The translations under genes were made by a program, and so were the position numbers. DNA of 64,000 nucleotides from Streptomyces sp. 2131.1 (GTDB lineage Bacteria > Actinomycetota > Actinomycetes > Streptomycetales > Streptomycetaceae), in contig NZ_FNSY01000001.1 in NCBI RefSeq assembly GCF_900105515.1, positions 2,914,001 to 2,978,000 of the forward strand, read 5' to 3'. This document shows positions 26,634 to 35,640 of the stretch, piece by piece. How positions within the stretch are numbered: the first letter of the stretch is position 1; each line of letters starts with the position of its first letter. Under the pieces are notes generated by a model. That model made no database searches. It was not told where the DNA came from and saw nothing but the letters and a program-made list of their open reading frames with translations.

Positions 26634-29036
26634 TCACGCCCGGGCGCGGGCCCCCGTACCGGTGCCCTTCAGCGCGTCCAGCGCGTACACGCAGCGGTCC
26701 TTGCTGCACGCGTACACCACACCGCCCCGGGCCACCGGCGTGCCGGTGATCTCGCCGCCCGTGGCGAGCTTCCAGCGGAGCTGGCCGCCCGCCGCGTCGA
26801 GGGTGTAGAGGACGTGGTCCGCGGAGCCGAAGTGGACGCGGCCGTCCGCGACGACGGGGGCGCCGACCACCTCGCCGCCCGCGGCGAACCGCCACTTCGG
26901 GGTGCCGGTGACCGCGTCGAGGGTGTAGAGCGCGCTGCCGCTGCCCACGTGGACGTTGCCCGCGACGACGAGCACCGGCTCAGCCGACTGGCGGGCCTCC
27001 GTGGCGATGCGCCAGCGGTCCTTGCCGGTCGCGGCGTCCAGGGCGTACACCGTGCCGAGGTAGTCCGCGAGGTAGACCCCGCCGCCGGTGACGGCCGGGC
27101 CGGGGGCGAAGGCGGGCGGGGAGAGGAAGACGGCCGGGCACTCGAAGTGCCAGCGGACGCGCCCGGAGGCGATGTCGACCGCGAGGACCCGCGTCCCGGC
27201 GGCGACGTACACGTAACCGTCCGGCGCGGGGGTCACCCGGACCGGGACGCCGCCGCAGGAGGCCGCGTCGCCGACGGGGTAGGACCAGCGCTCGGCGCCG
27301 GTGCGGGCGTCGAGGGCCTTGACGCGGGCGTCCTGCCAGACGTAGACCGTGCCGTCGTGGATGACCGGCCCGCCCTCCGGGGTCTCGAAGTCCGTCTGCG
27401 CGCCGGTGAGGTCCCACAGCTTCTCGCCGGTCGCGGCCTCCCATGCCTGGACGCCGCCGCCCCGGGTGGCGGTGACGACGGTGCCCCGGTCGGCCTTGAG
27501 CGCGTACACCCAGGCGTCCGTGCCGGTCCGCCACCGCTCGGCGCCGGTGGTGGCGTCCAGGGCGTAGAGGGAGGGGCCGTCGGATGCGTGGATGCGCCCG
27601 CCCTCGACGGCCATCGCCCAGGCGACGTCGCGGGTCTTGAACTGGCGCCGCCCGTTGCCGGTGTCCAGCGCGTGGACCTCGAAGGACGTGACGTAGAGCA
27701 GGTCGCCGACGACGACCGGGGTGCCCCACACGTCGTTGGACATGCGGAACCGCCAGGGCCGCCACCGTGCGGGCCCGGACTGCCCGCTGTCGGGGGCCTG
27801 GGCCGGGGCGGGCACGGGCGCGGGGGCGGTGCCCTGGACCCCCGCGGGCGGGCGGACCCAGCCGGTCGCGGGCCCGGCGTCGGCGGCGGCCGCCGAGGCG
27901 CGGACGGCCTGGGCGCGGGGCCCGGGCCCGATCGGCACCTGGGCGCCGGTGAGCCGGACCGGTCCCCCGGCGTCGGGCACGGGCGCGGCGGGCGCACCGC
28001 CCTGCCAGGACCCCTCCCAGTCCGTGCCCGGCGGCTGGTGGGGCGCGGTCGCCACGGACTCCTGGCGGGCCGGGGCGGGCCGGGACGGCGCCGGGTCGGC
28101 GGGTCGCGGCGGGGTCGCGGGCGGCGGAGCCGGACGGCCGCCGCCCCGGCGCCGCTCGATCATCTCGGTCGCGGCGGCCGGCAGCCAGGCGGAGGCCGTA
28201 CCGCCGTCGTCGTCACCGCCGCCGGCGGCGAAGAGGTGCGGGGCGAGCTGGGCCTGCAGGTCCGCGGGGGTGGGCCGCATCGCGGGGTCCTTCTGCATGC
28301 AGGACTCGATCAGCGGCCGCAGGTCGTCCGGCAGGCCGGTGAGGTCGGGGCTCTCGCGCAGCAGCATGAACACGGTCTCGACCGGGTTGGCCCCCCGGTA
28401 CGGGGCATGGCCGGTCGCGGCGAACGCGAGCGTCGAGCCGAGCGAGAAGATGTCGCTGGCCCCCGTCACGCTCCGCGAGTCCCGCGCCTGCTCCGGCGAC
28501 ATGTACGCCGGGGTGCCGACGGCCACGTTGGTCATGGTGAGCCGCGTGTTGGAGACGCCGGACGCGATGCCGAAGTCGATGACGCGGGGGCCGTCCTCCA
28601 CGACGAGCACGTTGGACGGCTTCATGTCGCGGTGGACGAGCTGCGCCCCGTGGATGGACTGGAGGGCCTCCGCGATGCCCGCAGCCAGCCAGCGGACCGC
28701 CTGCGTCGGCATCGGCCCGCACTCGTTCACGATCTCTTCGAGCGAGGGGGCGGGTACGTACGCGGTGGCCAGCCAGGGCACGGCGGCGCGCGGGTCGGCG
28801 TCGACGACGGCGGCCGTGTAGAAGCCGCTGACGGCGCGTGCGGCCTCCACCTCGCGCGTGAAGCGCACCCGGAACAGCTGGTCCTCGGCCAGTTCCGTGC
28901 GGACGGTCTTGATCGCCACCCGGCGGCCCGACGCGGACCGGGCCAGATAGACCAGCCCCATGCCGCCGGCCCCGAGACGTCCCAGCACCTCGAAGGGGCC
29001 GATCCGCCTCGGGTCGTGCTGCGTCAGCTGCTCCAC
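26634..29036 (-). CDS. Ser/Thr protein kinase fused to a PQQ-like beta-propeller
   Basis: An 800-aa protein. The N-terminal kinase (about 15-275) has LGAGGMGLVYLARS, AIKTV lysine, HRDMKPSNVLV, DFGIAS and YMSPEQA. A Pro/Ala linker of about 150 residues carries no clear transmembrane helix. The C-terminal 340 residues are repeated WxxxTG...ALDAxTGxxxWxx blades of a PQQ/quinoprotein-like propeller, probably a binding or sensing module. Start GTG 29036 with a GGGGAGG site. The absence of a membrane anchor distinguishes it from the kinase at 17.7-19.5 kb. Confidence 0.92.
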   Translation of the reverse strand: MEQLTQHDPRRIGPFEVLGRLGAGGMGLVYLARSASGRRVAIKTVRTELAEDQLFRVRFTREVEAARAVSGFYTAAVVDADPRAAVPWLATAYVPAPSLEEIVNECGPMPTQAVRWLAAGIAEALQSIHGAQLVHRDMKPSNVLVVEDGPRVIDFGIASGVSNTRLTMTNVAVGTPAYMSPEQARDSRSVTGASDIFSLGSTLAFAATGHAPYRGANPVETVFMLLRESPDLTGLPDDLRPLIESCMQKDPAMRPTPADLQAQLAPHLFAAGGGDDDGGTASAWLPAAATEMIERRRGGGRPAPPPATPPRPADPAPSRPAPARQESVATAPHQPPGTDWEGSWQGGAPAAPVPDAGGPVRLTGAQVPIGPGPRAQAVRASAAAADAGPATGWVRPPAGVQGTAPAPVPAPAQAPDSGQSGPARWRPWRFRMSNDVWGTPVVVGDLLYVTSFEVHALDTGNGRRQFKTRDVAWAMAVEGGRIHASDGPSLYALDATTGAERWRTGTDAWVYALKADRGTVVTATRGGGVQAWEAATGEKLWDLTGAQTDFETPEGGPVIHDGTVYVWQDARVKALDARTGAERWSYPVGDAASCGGVPVRVTPAPDGYVYVAAGTRVLAVDIASGRVRWHFECPAVFLSPPAFAPGPAVTGGGVYLADYLGTVYALDAATGKDRWRIATEARQSAEPVLVVAGNVHVGSGSALYTLDAVTGTPKWRFAAGGEVVGAPVVADGRVHFGSADHVLYTLDAAGGQLRWKLATGGEITGTPVARGGVVYACSKDRCVYALDALKGTGTGARARA

Positions 29037-29132
29037 TACCTGCCACCTCCCCGTACGGGCCTCAGGTCACAGAGGCCCGCGAAAATCCCGCCGTGTGCAG
29101 CGTCTCATCAGTGGGCGCCGCCCGGCGGTGCG

Positions 29133-29189
29133 CACCCCGATTGTTCCTGGCCCGGGCCCCGGTTGCGAACCCGGGGGCGGATCGGGGTG
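29133..29189 (-). terminator. Hairpin downstream of the VOC gene
   Basis: 9-bp arms CACCCCGAT and ATCGGGGTG (29133-29141, 29181-29189) enclose a further GC-rich dyad. Located 22 bp after the stop of the minus-strand VOC gene. Confidence 0.5.
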
Positions 29190-29210
29190 TCCCGTGCCAC
29201 ACCTCCCGTA

Positions 29211-30008
29211 TCAGGACACAGGCCCCTGAAGTACGGCGAACTCGGCACCCTGGTCGTCCTGGAGGACCGCCATCCTCCCGTACGGGATGTCCATCGGGGG
29301 TTCGGTGACCCGGCCGCCGAGCCGCCGCACGGTCCGCGCGGTGTCGTCGCAGTCGGCGACGTTGAAGTAGTTCAGGAAATGACTGGGCAGCTCGGCCGGG
29401 AACGCGTCGGTGATGACGCTGCGCCCGCCGACCGCGGTGTCGGGGCCGGGTTCGGTGCCGGGCGGGGACCACGTACGGAAGTCGACGCGGTGCTCGTCGG
29501 TGTCCGGGACGCGGGAGGGCGAGTCGTCGATGTCCGCGCTGCGGAAGCCGAAGACCTCCTCGTAGAAGGGGTCGACGCGGTCCTTGGCGCGGGTGTGGAC
29601 CTCGGTCCAGCAGAAGGAGCCGGGTTCGTTCTGCTTCCGGAAGCCCGCGCGCTCGCCGGCCTGCCAGAGGCCGAAGACCGCGCCGGCCGGGTCGGCGGCC
29701 TGGGCGAGCACCCCGTCCCGGCCGGCCGAGACGGGTTCGGTGATCACCTGGCCGCCGGCCGCGCGGACGCGGGCGACGGACGCCTTGATGTCGTCGGTAG
29801 CGAAGTAGACGCCCCAGGCGGTCGGCATCCGGCCGTCCTTCTTCGCGGCCAGCGCGGCGACGAGCCTCCCGTCGCTGAGGGCATCGGCGCGGGAGCCGTT
29901 TGGCCGGAAGGTCCAGCCGAACAGCTCGCCGTAGAAGCGCTTGCCCGCCTCCAGGTCGGGGAGCTGCACATCCACCCAGCACGGTGCGGACTGCGCGAAT
30001 GCGGCCAT
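29211..30008 (-). CDS. Two-domain VOC (glyoxalase-like) family protein
   Basis: A 265-aa protein of the vicinal-oxygen-chelate superfamily with two tandem domains. The first begins CWVDVQLPDLEAGKRFYGELFGW and the second FCWTEVHTRAKDRVDPFYEEVFGF, each with the FYxxxFGW/F helix. Members act as dioxygenases, lyases or binding proteins; the substrate cannot be inferred. ATG 30008 removes an upstream extension of Ser/Gly/Arg low complexity. Two DnaA-box-like motifs lie about 170-190 bp upstream. Confidence 0.88.
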   Translation of the reverse strand: MAAFAQSAPCWVDVQLPDLEAGKRFYGELFGWTFRPNGSRADALSDGRLVAALAAKKDGRMPTAWGVYFATDDIKASVARVRAAGGQVITEPVSAGRDGVLAQAADPAGAVFGLWQAGERAGFRKQNEPGSFCWTEVHTRAKDRVDPFYEEVFGFRSADIDDSPSRVPDTDEHRVDFRTWSPPGTEPGPDTAVGGRSVITDAFPAELPSHFLNYFNVADCDDTARTVRRLGGRVTEPPMDIPYGRMAVLQDDQGAEFAVLQGPVS

Positions 30009-30329
30009 GGGCCCGGATCCTTCCGTCGTCGCGGTGACGCCCGTCACAGTCACGGTAGCTTCGTGATGCACGCGGCGCGTCCCGGAACGGCTCCCGATCC
30101 CCGGACGCCGACCCTCGGACCCCGAGCCCCGGGACCCCGACCCCGAACCCCGGGAAGCGAACACAGGTTCGAAAGTTATCCACCGAAGTTATCCACAGCC
30201 TGTTAATAACACTCATCACACTGTGGGCGACGCGGGCCCGGAGGGGGCCCGGACGGCTCCCGGGCGGGCCCCGTTCCCCATTTGCTTCGGCCGAATCGCG
30301 CTCCGATCACCCGTCGGTAAGCTGACGGC
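30009..30329. other. Divergent intergenic region between VOC and TetR genes
   Basis: 321 bp. It contains GC-rich direct repeats (GACCCCGAGCCCCGGGACC-type) followed by an AT-rich core at 30170-30220 with two DnaA-box-like sequences. Promoters of both flanking genes must lie here. No coding potential seen. Confidence 0.6.
30176..30197 (+). promoter_or_regulatory. Pair of DnaA-box-like motifs
   Basis: TTATCCACC (30176-30184) and TTATCCACA (30189-30197), the second identical to the classical DnaA-box consensus, occur 13 bp apart in the same orientation in an AT-rich patch. They are not part of an origin cluster, since no dnaA/dnaN genes or further boxes are near. Confidence 0.5.
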
Positions 30330-30977
30330 ATGACAGGACAAGTACGCACCGTCGACGGCCGCGTGGCCGGTCGGCGCGGTCAGGCGACGCGGCAGAAGCT
30401 GCTCGACTGCCTCAGCGAGATGCTCAGCTCCTCGCCGTACCGGGACGTCAAAGTCATCGACGTCGCGCGCAAGGCGGGGACTTCACCAGCGACCTTCTAC
30501 CAGTACTTCCCCGACGTCGAGGGTGCCGTCCTCGAACTCGCCGAGGACGTGGCGAAGGAGGGCTCCGGGATGACCGAACTGGTAGCCGGACGCTCCTGGG
30601 TCGGCAAGTCGGGCTGGCAGACCTCCGAACAACTCGTGGAGGGCTTCCTCGACTTCTGGCGCCGCAACGACGCGATCCTGCGGGTGATCGACCTCGGGGC
30701 GGCCGAGGGCGACAAGCGGTTCAACAAGATCCGCATGAAGATCCTCAACTCGGTCACCGGCTCCCTGACCGAGTCCGTGAAGGAGCTCCAGGCCAAGGGC
30801 AAGGTCGACAAGGACGTCAGCCCGGCCGCCGTGGCGGGCTCCCTGGTCGTCATGCTCGCCGGTGTCGCCTCGCACCAGAAGGGCTTCACGGCCTGGGGCG
30901 TCAAGCAGGCCGAACTCAAGCCGAATCTCGCCCAGTTGGTGCACCTCGGCATCACCGGCAAGAAGCCCGCGAAGTAG
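30330..30977 (+). CDS. TetR-family transcriptional regulator
   Basis: A 215-aa repressor-type protein. The N-terminal helix-turn-helix is clear: RGQATRQKLLDCLSEML, then DVARKAGTSPATFYQYFPDVEGAV. The C-terminal ligand-binding domain includes LVEGFLDFWRRNDAILRVID. It is divergent from the VOC gene, a typical arrangement for a local regulator. A strong hairpin follows. The ligand is unknown. Confidence 0.92.
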   Translation: MTGQVRTVDGRVAGRRGQATRQKLLDCLSEMLSSSPYRDVKVIDVARKAGTSPATFYQYFPDVEGAVLELAEDVAKEGSGMTELVAGRSWVGKSGWQTSEQLVEGFLDFWRRNDAILRVIDLGAAEGDKRFNKIRMKILNSVTGSLTESVKELQAKGKVDKDVSPAAVAGSLVVMLAGVASHQKGFTAWGVKQAELKPNLAQLVHLGITGKKPAK

Positions 30978-31036
30978 CGCGCATCCCCCGCTGGGGCGAC
31001 GCGCGGTGATCTCCGGCGCCCCCAGGTCCTGTCTCA

Positions 31037-31070
31037 CCGACGGCGGACCACGCCTGTGGTCCGCCGTCGG
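31037..31070 (+). terminator. Terminator of the TetR gene
   Basis: Perfect 15-bp inverted repeat (31037-31051, 31056-31070) with a 4-nt loop, 60 bp after the stop. Confidence 0.85.
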
Positions 31071-31126
31071 CGTATCCGGACCGGGGCGCGGCGTCGGCCG
31101 GGGCTTCGCGGCGTAGCGTCGGCCGT

Positions 31127-31825
31127 ATGACCGACGCACTCGATCCCGCCGCCCGGCAGTCCTTCCTCGATCTGCTGCACGCACAGCGCGTCTGGGAGAC
31201 CGATCTCCCCGCCTTCGGCCCGGAGGGCGCGCCGCCCACGCCGCACGCCCTGTTCTTCGCCTGGTTCGCCGAGGCCGTCGCGGCCGGACAGACCGAGCCG
31301 CACACCATGCACCTGGCCACCTCGGACGCCGACGGCCTGCCCGACGTACGGACGCTGATGCTGCACGACGTGGACGAGCGCGGCTGGCACTTCGCCACGC
31401 ACTCCACCAGCGCGAAGGGCGGCCAGATCGCCGCCCGCCCGTACGCCGCACTCGGCTTCTACTGGCCGGCGCAGGGCCGCCAGGTCCGCGTCCGGGGCGG
31501 CGTCACCGCGTGCCCCACCGCCGAGAGCGCCGCCGACCTGCACGCCCGCTCGACGGGGGCCCTCGCCTCCGCCCTGGTCGGCCACCAGAGCGAGATCCTC
31601 GACTCGCCGGCCGACCTCGCCCGCGCCTCCGACGCCGCCTGGGACCGGGCGCGCGAGGAGCCGGACGCGGAGGTGGAGAGCTGGACGCGGTACGTGGTCG
31701 AGCCGCGCGAGGTGGAGTTCTTCCAGGGCGACGCCCGCCGCCGCCACGTCCGCCTGCGGTACCGCCGGACGGCGGACCCGGCGACGGGGGCGGGGGCGTG
31801 GGAGCGGGAGCGGCTGTGGCCGTGA
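31127..31825 (+). CDS. Pyridoxamine 5'-phosphate oxidase-like flavoprotein
   Basis: A 232-aa protein of the PNPOx family. FMN-binding split-barrel features include MHLATSDADGLPDVRTLML and FATHSTSAKGGQIAARPYAALGFYWP. The C-terminal PNPOx dimerisation domain shows VEFFQGDARRRHVRLRYRR and WERERLWP. It may oxidise pyridoxamine phosphate to PLP or act on another substrate; many actinobacterial homologues are uncharacterised. It converges on the ferredoxin gene with a 25-bp gap and no evident terminator. Confidence 0.85.
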   Translation: MTDALDPAARQSFLDLLHAQRVWETDLPAFGPEGAPPTPHALFFAWFAEAVAAGQTEPHTMHLATSDADGLPDVRTLMLHDVDERGWHFATHSTSAKGGQIAARPYAALGFYWPAQGRQVRVRGGVTACPTAESAADLHARSTGALASALVGHQSEILDSPADLARASDAAWDRAREEPDAEVESWTRYVVEPREVEFFQGDARRRHVRLRYRRTADPATGAGAWERERLWP

Positions 31826-31850
31826 GGGACGGGGCGGCTCGCGCAGCCCC

Positions 31851-32033
31851 TCAGCCGCCCACCCTGATCGCCCCCACCGGGCACGCCCGTACCGCCTCCG
31901 CCACCATCGGGCCCGGCTCGGCCTCCGGCAGGAGTTCGCTGAGGCCGTCGTCGTCCTGGGTGAAGACCTTCGGGGCGGCCAGGGCGCACTGCCCGGCCCC
32001 GACGCACACGTCCTTGTCGATGTCGATCCGCAT
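31851..32033 (-). CDS. Small [3Fe-4S]-type ferredoxin
   Basis: A 60-aa electron carrier. Three cluster cysteines are visible: CVGAGQC near residues 10-16 and ACPVGAI near 51. The position that would hold a fourth Cys is not Cys, as in P450-partner 3Fe-4S ferredoxins. ATG 32033 has a GGAGG site. It lies 14 bp after the P450 gene in the same operon and very probably feeds electrons to it. Confidence 0.93.
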   Translation of the reverse strand: MRIDIDKDVCVGAGQCALAAPKVFTQDDDGLSELLPEAEPGPMVAEAVRACPVGAIRVGG

Positions 32034-32047
32034 GGCTCGCTCCTCCT

Positions 32048-33298
32048 TCACCAGGTCACCGGCAGTTCCAGCAGCCCCTGCACCGTGTCGCCCGGCTTGA
32101 TCGGGACCTCCTCCGGCGCCACCGCCAGCCGCAGGCCCGGCAGGCGGCGGAAGAGGGCGGGCAGGGCGATCTCCAGTTCGGCGCGGGCGAGGTTCTGACC
32201 CAGGCACTGGTGGATGCCGAAGCCGAACGCCACGTGGTTGCGCGCCCCGCGCCCGAGGTCCAGCTCGTCCGGGGAGGCGAAGGCGGACGCGTCCCGGTTG
32301 ATCACCGCGGTGGACAGCAGCACGCCCTCCCCCGCCCGCACCGTCTCCCCGCCGACCTCGATGTCCTCCACCGCCACCCGGGAGAGCCCGTCCGCGATGG
32401 ACAGGTACCGCAGCAGCTCCTCCACGGCGGCCGGTACCGCGTCCGCGCCGCCACCGGTCAGCCGGGCCAGCTGGTCCGGGTGCCGGAGCAGCGTGAACGT
32501 ACCGAGCGAGATCATGTTCGCGGTCGTCTCGTGGCCGGCCACGAGCAGGATCTCGGCCAGCCGGACCAGCTCCTCCCCGCCCACCGCCCCCGTCTCCAGG
32601 TGCTTGGCGATCAGCTCGTCCAGCAGCCCGTCCCCCGGTTCGCGCCGCTTGTGCGCGATCAGCTCGCGGAAGTACGCGTCCAGGTCCTCCCGGGCCGCGA
32701 CCACGTCCGACGGCTCGGGCCCGCGCAGCAGCCGGCGCGAGCGGTCCTCGAAGAAGTCGTGGTCGGCGTACGGCACACCGAGCAGCGCGCAGATGACCAT
32801 GGACGGCACCGGCAGTGCGAACGCGCCGACGAGTTCGGCCGGCGGCCCCTGCTCCACCATCGCGTCCAGCAGCCGGTCCACGGTCTCCTGGATGCGGGGC
32901 CGCAGCGCCGCCGTCCGGCGGACCGTGAAGCTCGGGATCAGCATCCGGCGCTGGGTGTTGTGCTCCGGGTCGTCGACCCCGAGCAGTTCCACGCGCCGCT
33001 GCTTGATCGCGGCCAGCCGGGGCGCGAACAGCGGGAAGTCCGGGTTCGAGCGGTCGGAGGACAGCCGGGGGTCGGCGAGCAGCGCCCGCGCCTCGGCGTG
33101 GCCGGTGACCAGCCAGACCGTACGGCCGTCGAAGAGGCGGACGCGGGACACCGACCGCTGCCCGCGGCTCGCGCTCGGGTAGCCGGCGGGCGGGTGGTAG
33201 GGACAGGTGCGGTCCTGCGGGAAGGCAACGGGGTCGGAGGCAATGGACTCGGAGGCAATGGACTCGGAGGCAATGGGCTCGGACTGGGTCTCTGTCAT
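32048..33298 (-). CDS. Cytochrome P450 (CYP105-like)
   Basis: A 416-aa haem monooxygenase. Helix-I motif AGHETTANM lies near residue 251, the ExxR motif in EELLRYL near 290, and the haem-thiolate signature FGFGIHQCLGQNLARAE with Cys near 365. The N-terminus contains a SIASE repeat encoded by a 15-bp tandem repeat. The downstream ferredoxin is the likely redox partner. The substrate is unknown; no biosynthetic genes adjoin it. Confidence 0.94.
   Translation of the reverse strand: MTETQSEPIASESIASESIASDPVAFPQDRTCPYHPPAGYPSASRGQRSVSRVRLFDGRTVWLVTGHAEARALLADPRLSSDRSNPDFPLFAPRLAAIKQRRVELLGVDDPEHNTQRRMLIPSFTVRRTAALRPRIQETVDRLLDAMVEQGPPAELVGAFALPVPSMVICALLGVPYADHDFFEDRSRRLLRGPEPSDVVAAREDLDAYFRELIAHKRREPGDGLLDELIAKHLETGAVGGEELVRLAEILLVAGHETTANMISLGTFTLLRHPDQLARLTGGGADAVPAAVEELLRYLSIADGLSRVAVEDIEVGGETVRAGEGVLLSTAVINRDASAFASPDELDLGRGARNHVAFGFGIHQCLGQNLARAELEIALPALFRRLPGLRLAVAPEEVPIKPGDTVQGLLELPVTW
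33236..33280 (-). repeat. 15-bp tandem repeat in the P450 N-terminal coding sequence
   Basis: GGAGGCAATGGACTC occurs at 33236-33250 and 33251-33265 and, with one mismatch, at 33266-33280. On the coding strand it gives a five-residue Ser-Ile-Ala-Ser-Glu repeat. Each change of copy number would keep the frame. Confidence 0.9.
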
Positions 33299-33467
33299 GA
33301 CGGACCTCGCAGCGAGGGGGGTGGGTCCTGCCGATCACTCTCACTAGATGCCTCAGGCACCTACTTGGCCTAGGTCATGTTCGGCCATACCCGGTGAACG
33401 GAGCGAGAGCATCCACTTTCAGCCGCCGAGGAGCACCATGGAGACAGGCGAGGACTGGAGGGCACCC

Positions 33468-34379
33468 ATGGCCAGAACCCGTAGCCGGTACGCCACCGAC
33501 CGTGGCCTGACCACCCGCATGGTGACCACCATGTTCCTGATCGGGCTGCTGTACGTGGTGCTGGTCGGCGTGCTCCTGGCCGTGCTGCGCGGGTCCTGGC
33601 CGATCATCCTGGTCCTGACCGGCGGCATGTTCGTCGCCCAGTTCTGGTTCAGTGACCGGATCGCGGCGTTCAGCATGGGCGCCCGGGAGGTCTCCCCCGC
33701 CGAGGCGCCCGAACTGCACGGCGCGATCGACCGGATCTGCGCTCTTGCCGACATGCCGAAACCACGCGTGGCCGTCGCGGAGAGCGATGTGCCGAACGCC
33801 TTCGCGACCGGGCGCAGCCAGAAGTCCTCGCTGGTCTGCGCCACGACGGGGCTGCTGCGCAGACTGGAGCCGGAGGAGCTGGAGGGGGTCCTCGCGCACG
33901 AGATGTCGCACGTGGCGCACCGCGACGTCGCCGTGATGACGATCGCCTCGTTCCTCGGCGTGCTGGCCGGGATCATCACCCGGGTGGCGCTGTGGGGCGG
34001 CTTCGCCCGCAACAGCCGCGGCAATGACCCCTCGGGGATCATCATCATGCTGATCCCGCTGGTCAGCGCGGTCGTCTACGCGCTGAGCTTCCTGCTCACC
34101 CGGCTGCTCTCCCGCTACCGCGAGCTGTCCGCCGACCGCACGGCCGCCCTGCTGACCGGCCGCCCCTCGGCCCTGGCGTCCGCCCTCACCAAGGTGAGCG
34201 GCCAGATGGCCCGGATTCCGACGGAGGACCTGCGGAAGGCGGAGCCGTACAACGCCTTCTACTTCGTCCCGGCCTTCGCCTCGAAGGAGAGCATCGGCCG
34301 GCTGCTCTCCACCCACCCGACGCTCGAGCAGCGCCTCGACCAGCTGGCCCGCATCTCGGCGGACCTGTCCCGCCCGTGA
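33468..34379 (+). CDS. htpX: HtpX-like zinc metalloprotease
   Basis: A 303-aa M48 membrane protease involved in membrane-protein quality control. Two N-terminal transmembrane helices (MFLIGLLYVVLVGVLLAVL and IILVLTGGMFVAQF), the active site HEMSH near residue 144, two more helices, and the third ligand region SRYRELSADRTAALLTG. ATG 33468 follows GGAGGGC. Another ATG at 33438, also with a GAGGAG site, would add 10 residues. It is followed by the pspAB gene. Confidence 0.92.
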   Translation: MARTRSRYATDRGLTTRMVTTMFLIGLLYVVLVGVLLAVLRGSWPIILVLTGGMFVAQFWFSDRIAAFSMGAREVSPAEAPELHGAIDRICALADMPKPRVAVAESDVPNAFATGRSQKSSLVCATTGLLRRLEPEELEGVLAHEMSHVAHRDVAVMTIASFLGVLAGIITRVALWGGFARNSRGNDPSGIIIMLIPLVSAVVYALSFLLTRLLSRYRELSADRTAALLTGRPSALASALTKVSGQMARIPTEDLRKAEPYNAFYFVPAFASKESIGRLLSTHPTLEQRLDQLARISADLSRP

Positions 34380-34414
34380 ATCCTCGTGGAGGAGCCCGTC
34401 CGTAAGGAGTCCCC

Positions 34415-34999
34415 GTGGGCCTGCTCGACACGATCCTGGGCCGCAGCAAGCCGGTCCGCCCCGACCTCGACCAGCTCTTCGCCGTCCCGTCCGCCGCGCT
34501 GACCCTCCAGGCGGCGACGGGCCTCACGCCGACGGGTCTGGGATCGGTGTGCTTCGCGGGCGTGGAGGGCTCCGCCTTCGCCCGCGTCCAGCAGGACGTA
34601 CGCGAACTGCTCGACGCGGACACGGTGCGCGGCGGCGTCCCGGTGGAGTTCAGCCGGGACGCGTACGGCTACACCTGGCTGCTGGCCCGGCAGGCGCCCG
34701 AGGACACGGCGGCCCTGGTCAACGACCTGCACGCGGTGAACACCCTGCTGCAGGACGGCGGCTTCGGCCCGCAGCTGCTGTGCTCGCTCGTCGGCTTCCG
34801 GGACGGGCGGGGGCGGGCGCTGGCGCTGGTGTACCTGTACAAGCGCGGCACGTTCTACCCATTCGCCCCGGTCCCGGGTGGCCCCGGGAAACGCGACAAC
34901 CAGCTGGAGCTGGAGGTCCGGGCCGCCCTGGGGGACGACCTGCGCGTGGAGCAGGACCTGTCGCGGTGGTTCCCGGTGTGGGGGGCGCCGGGGCTGTGA
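34415..34999 (+). CDS. pspAB: PspA-associated protein PspAB
   Basis: A 194-aa soluble protein starting MGLLDTILGRSKPVRPDLDQLFA, which I recognise as the PspAB family commonly paired with HtpX in actinobacteria. GTG 34415 has a TAAGGAG site, 35 bp after htpX. It probably acts with HtpX in membrane stress. The gene ends 4 bp from the convergent SUKH gene. Confidence 0.85.
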   Translation: MGLLDTILGRSKPVRPDLDQLFAVPSAALTLQAATGLTPTGLGSVCFAGVEGSAFARVQQDVRELLDADTVRGGVPVEFSRDAYGYTWLLARQAPEDTAALVNDLHAVNTLLQDGGFGPQLLCSLVGFRDGRGRALALVYLYKRGTFYPFAPVPGGPGKRDNQLELEVRAALGDDLRVEQDLSRWFPVWGAPGL

Positions 35000-35003
35000 C
35001 GCG

Positions 35004-35597
35004 TCACCGGGGGCGGAACAGCTCGTCGTCGTGGTCCGGGAAGATGCGCGGCATGTCCTGCCGGAAGCCGGTGACCTCCGCGCTGTCCTCGTAGCCCCGG
35101 CACAGGGTCTTGGGCCAGTACCAGTAGCCGCGCGAGGCGATGAGGAGGTCCACGTACTCGGTGAAGGTGCGGCCGGTGGGGGCCAGCTCCTCGCCGAAGT
35201 AGTGGTAGCTCACCGTCTCGGCGAAGGTGCCGTCCTCTCCCCGTTCGAAGGCCGCGCACGCCTCCGGGGTGAAGAAGTCGAAGGGCACCACCGGGCGGAA
35301 CTCCTGCTCGCCGCCCGGGAACCAGGTGATCCCGCTCCAGTCCCCGAGCACCCGGTCCAGCGGCAGGATGTCGGCCACACCGCGGTTCGCCCCGTCGCCC
35401 TCGGTAGAGCGCCACTCCAGCGTGAAGGACCCCACCTCGCGGTAGAACTCCTCCACCCCGGCGGGGAGCCCCTCCGCGAGCTCGCCGATACGGTCCGGAG
35501 GGAGGGGGTCGGTCAGTTCGTGTTTCAGCAGCTCGACGCGGGGATTCTCCCGGAGTTCGGCCACCAGCGCGTCGAGTCGGTGCCTTGCGTTGCTCAT
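35004..35597 (-). CDS. SUKH (SMI1/KNR4)-type protein, candidate immunity protein
   Basis: A 197-aa cytoplasmic protein. SUKH-like signatures include LPAGVEEFYREVGSFTLEW, the GVADILPLDRVLGDW core, and PFDFFTPEACAAF followed by a C-terminal helix TFTEYVDLLIASRGYWYW. SUKH proteins are common immunity partners of nuclease toxins. It lies 43 bp downstream of the DUF4157-nuclease gene on the same strand, so a toxin-immunity pairing is the best inference. Confidence 0.78.
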   Translation of the reverse strand: MSNARHRLDALVAELRENPRVELLKHELTDPLPPDRIGELAEGLPAGVEEFYREVGSFTLEWRSTEGDGANRGVADILPLDRVLGDWSGITWFPGGEQEFRPVVPFDFFTPEACAAFERGEDGTFAETVSYHYFGEELAPTGRTFTEYVDLLIASRGYWYWPKTLCRGYEDSAEVTGFRQDMPRIFPDHDDELFRPR

Positions 35598-35640
35598 GTG
35601 TGTGTCGCCCGTCGCCTGTCGGTTCCACCGGTCGGAGTGC

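Noticed and set aside
26544..30206. A 1220-codon plus-strand open frame opposite the kinase and VOC genes
   Set aside because: It is the shadow of two clear minus-strand genes; the amino-acid composition is Arg/Ala/Gly-biased without domains.
30176..30226. Replication origin
   Set aside because: Only two DnaA-box-like motifs are present and the dnaA-dnaN neighbourhood is absent.
33438..33467. Earlier ATG as the HtpX start
   Set aside because: It has a plausible ribosome site, but the 10 added residues are not typical and the ATG at 33468 also has one; left as an alternative.
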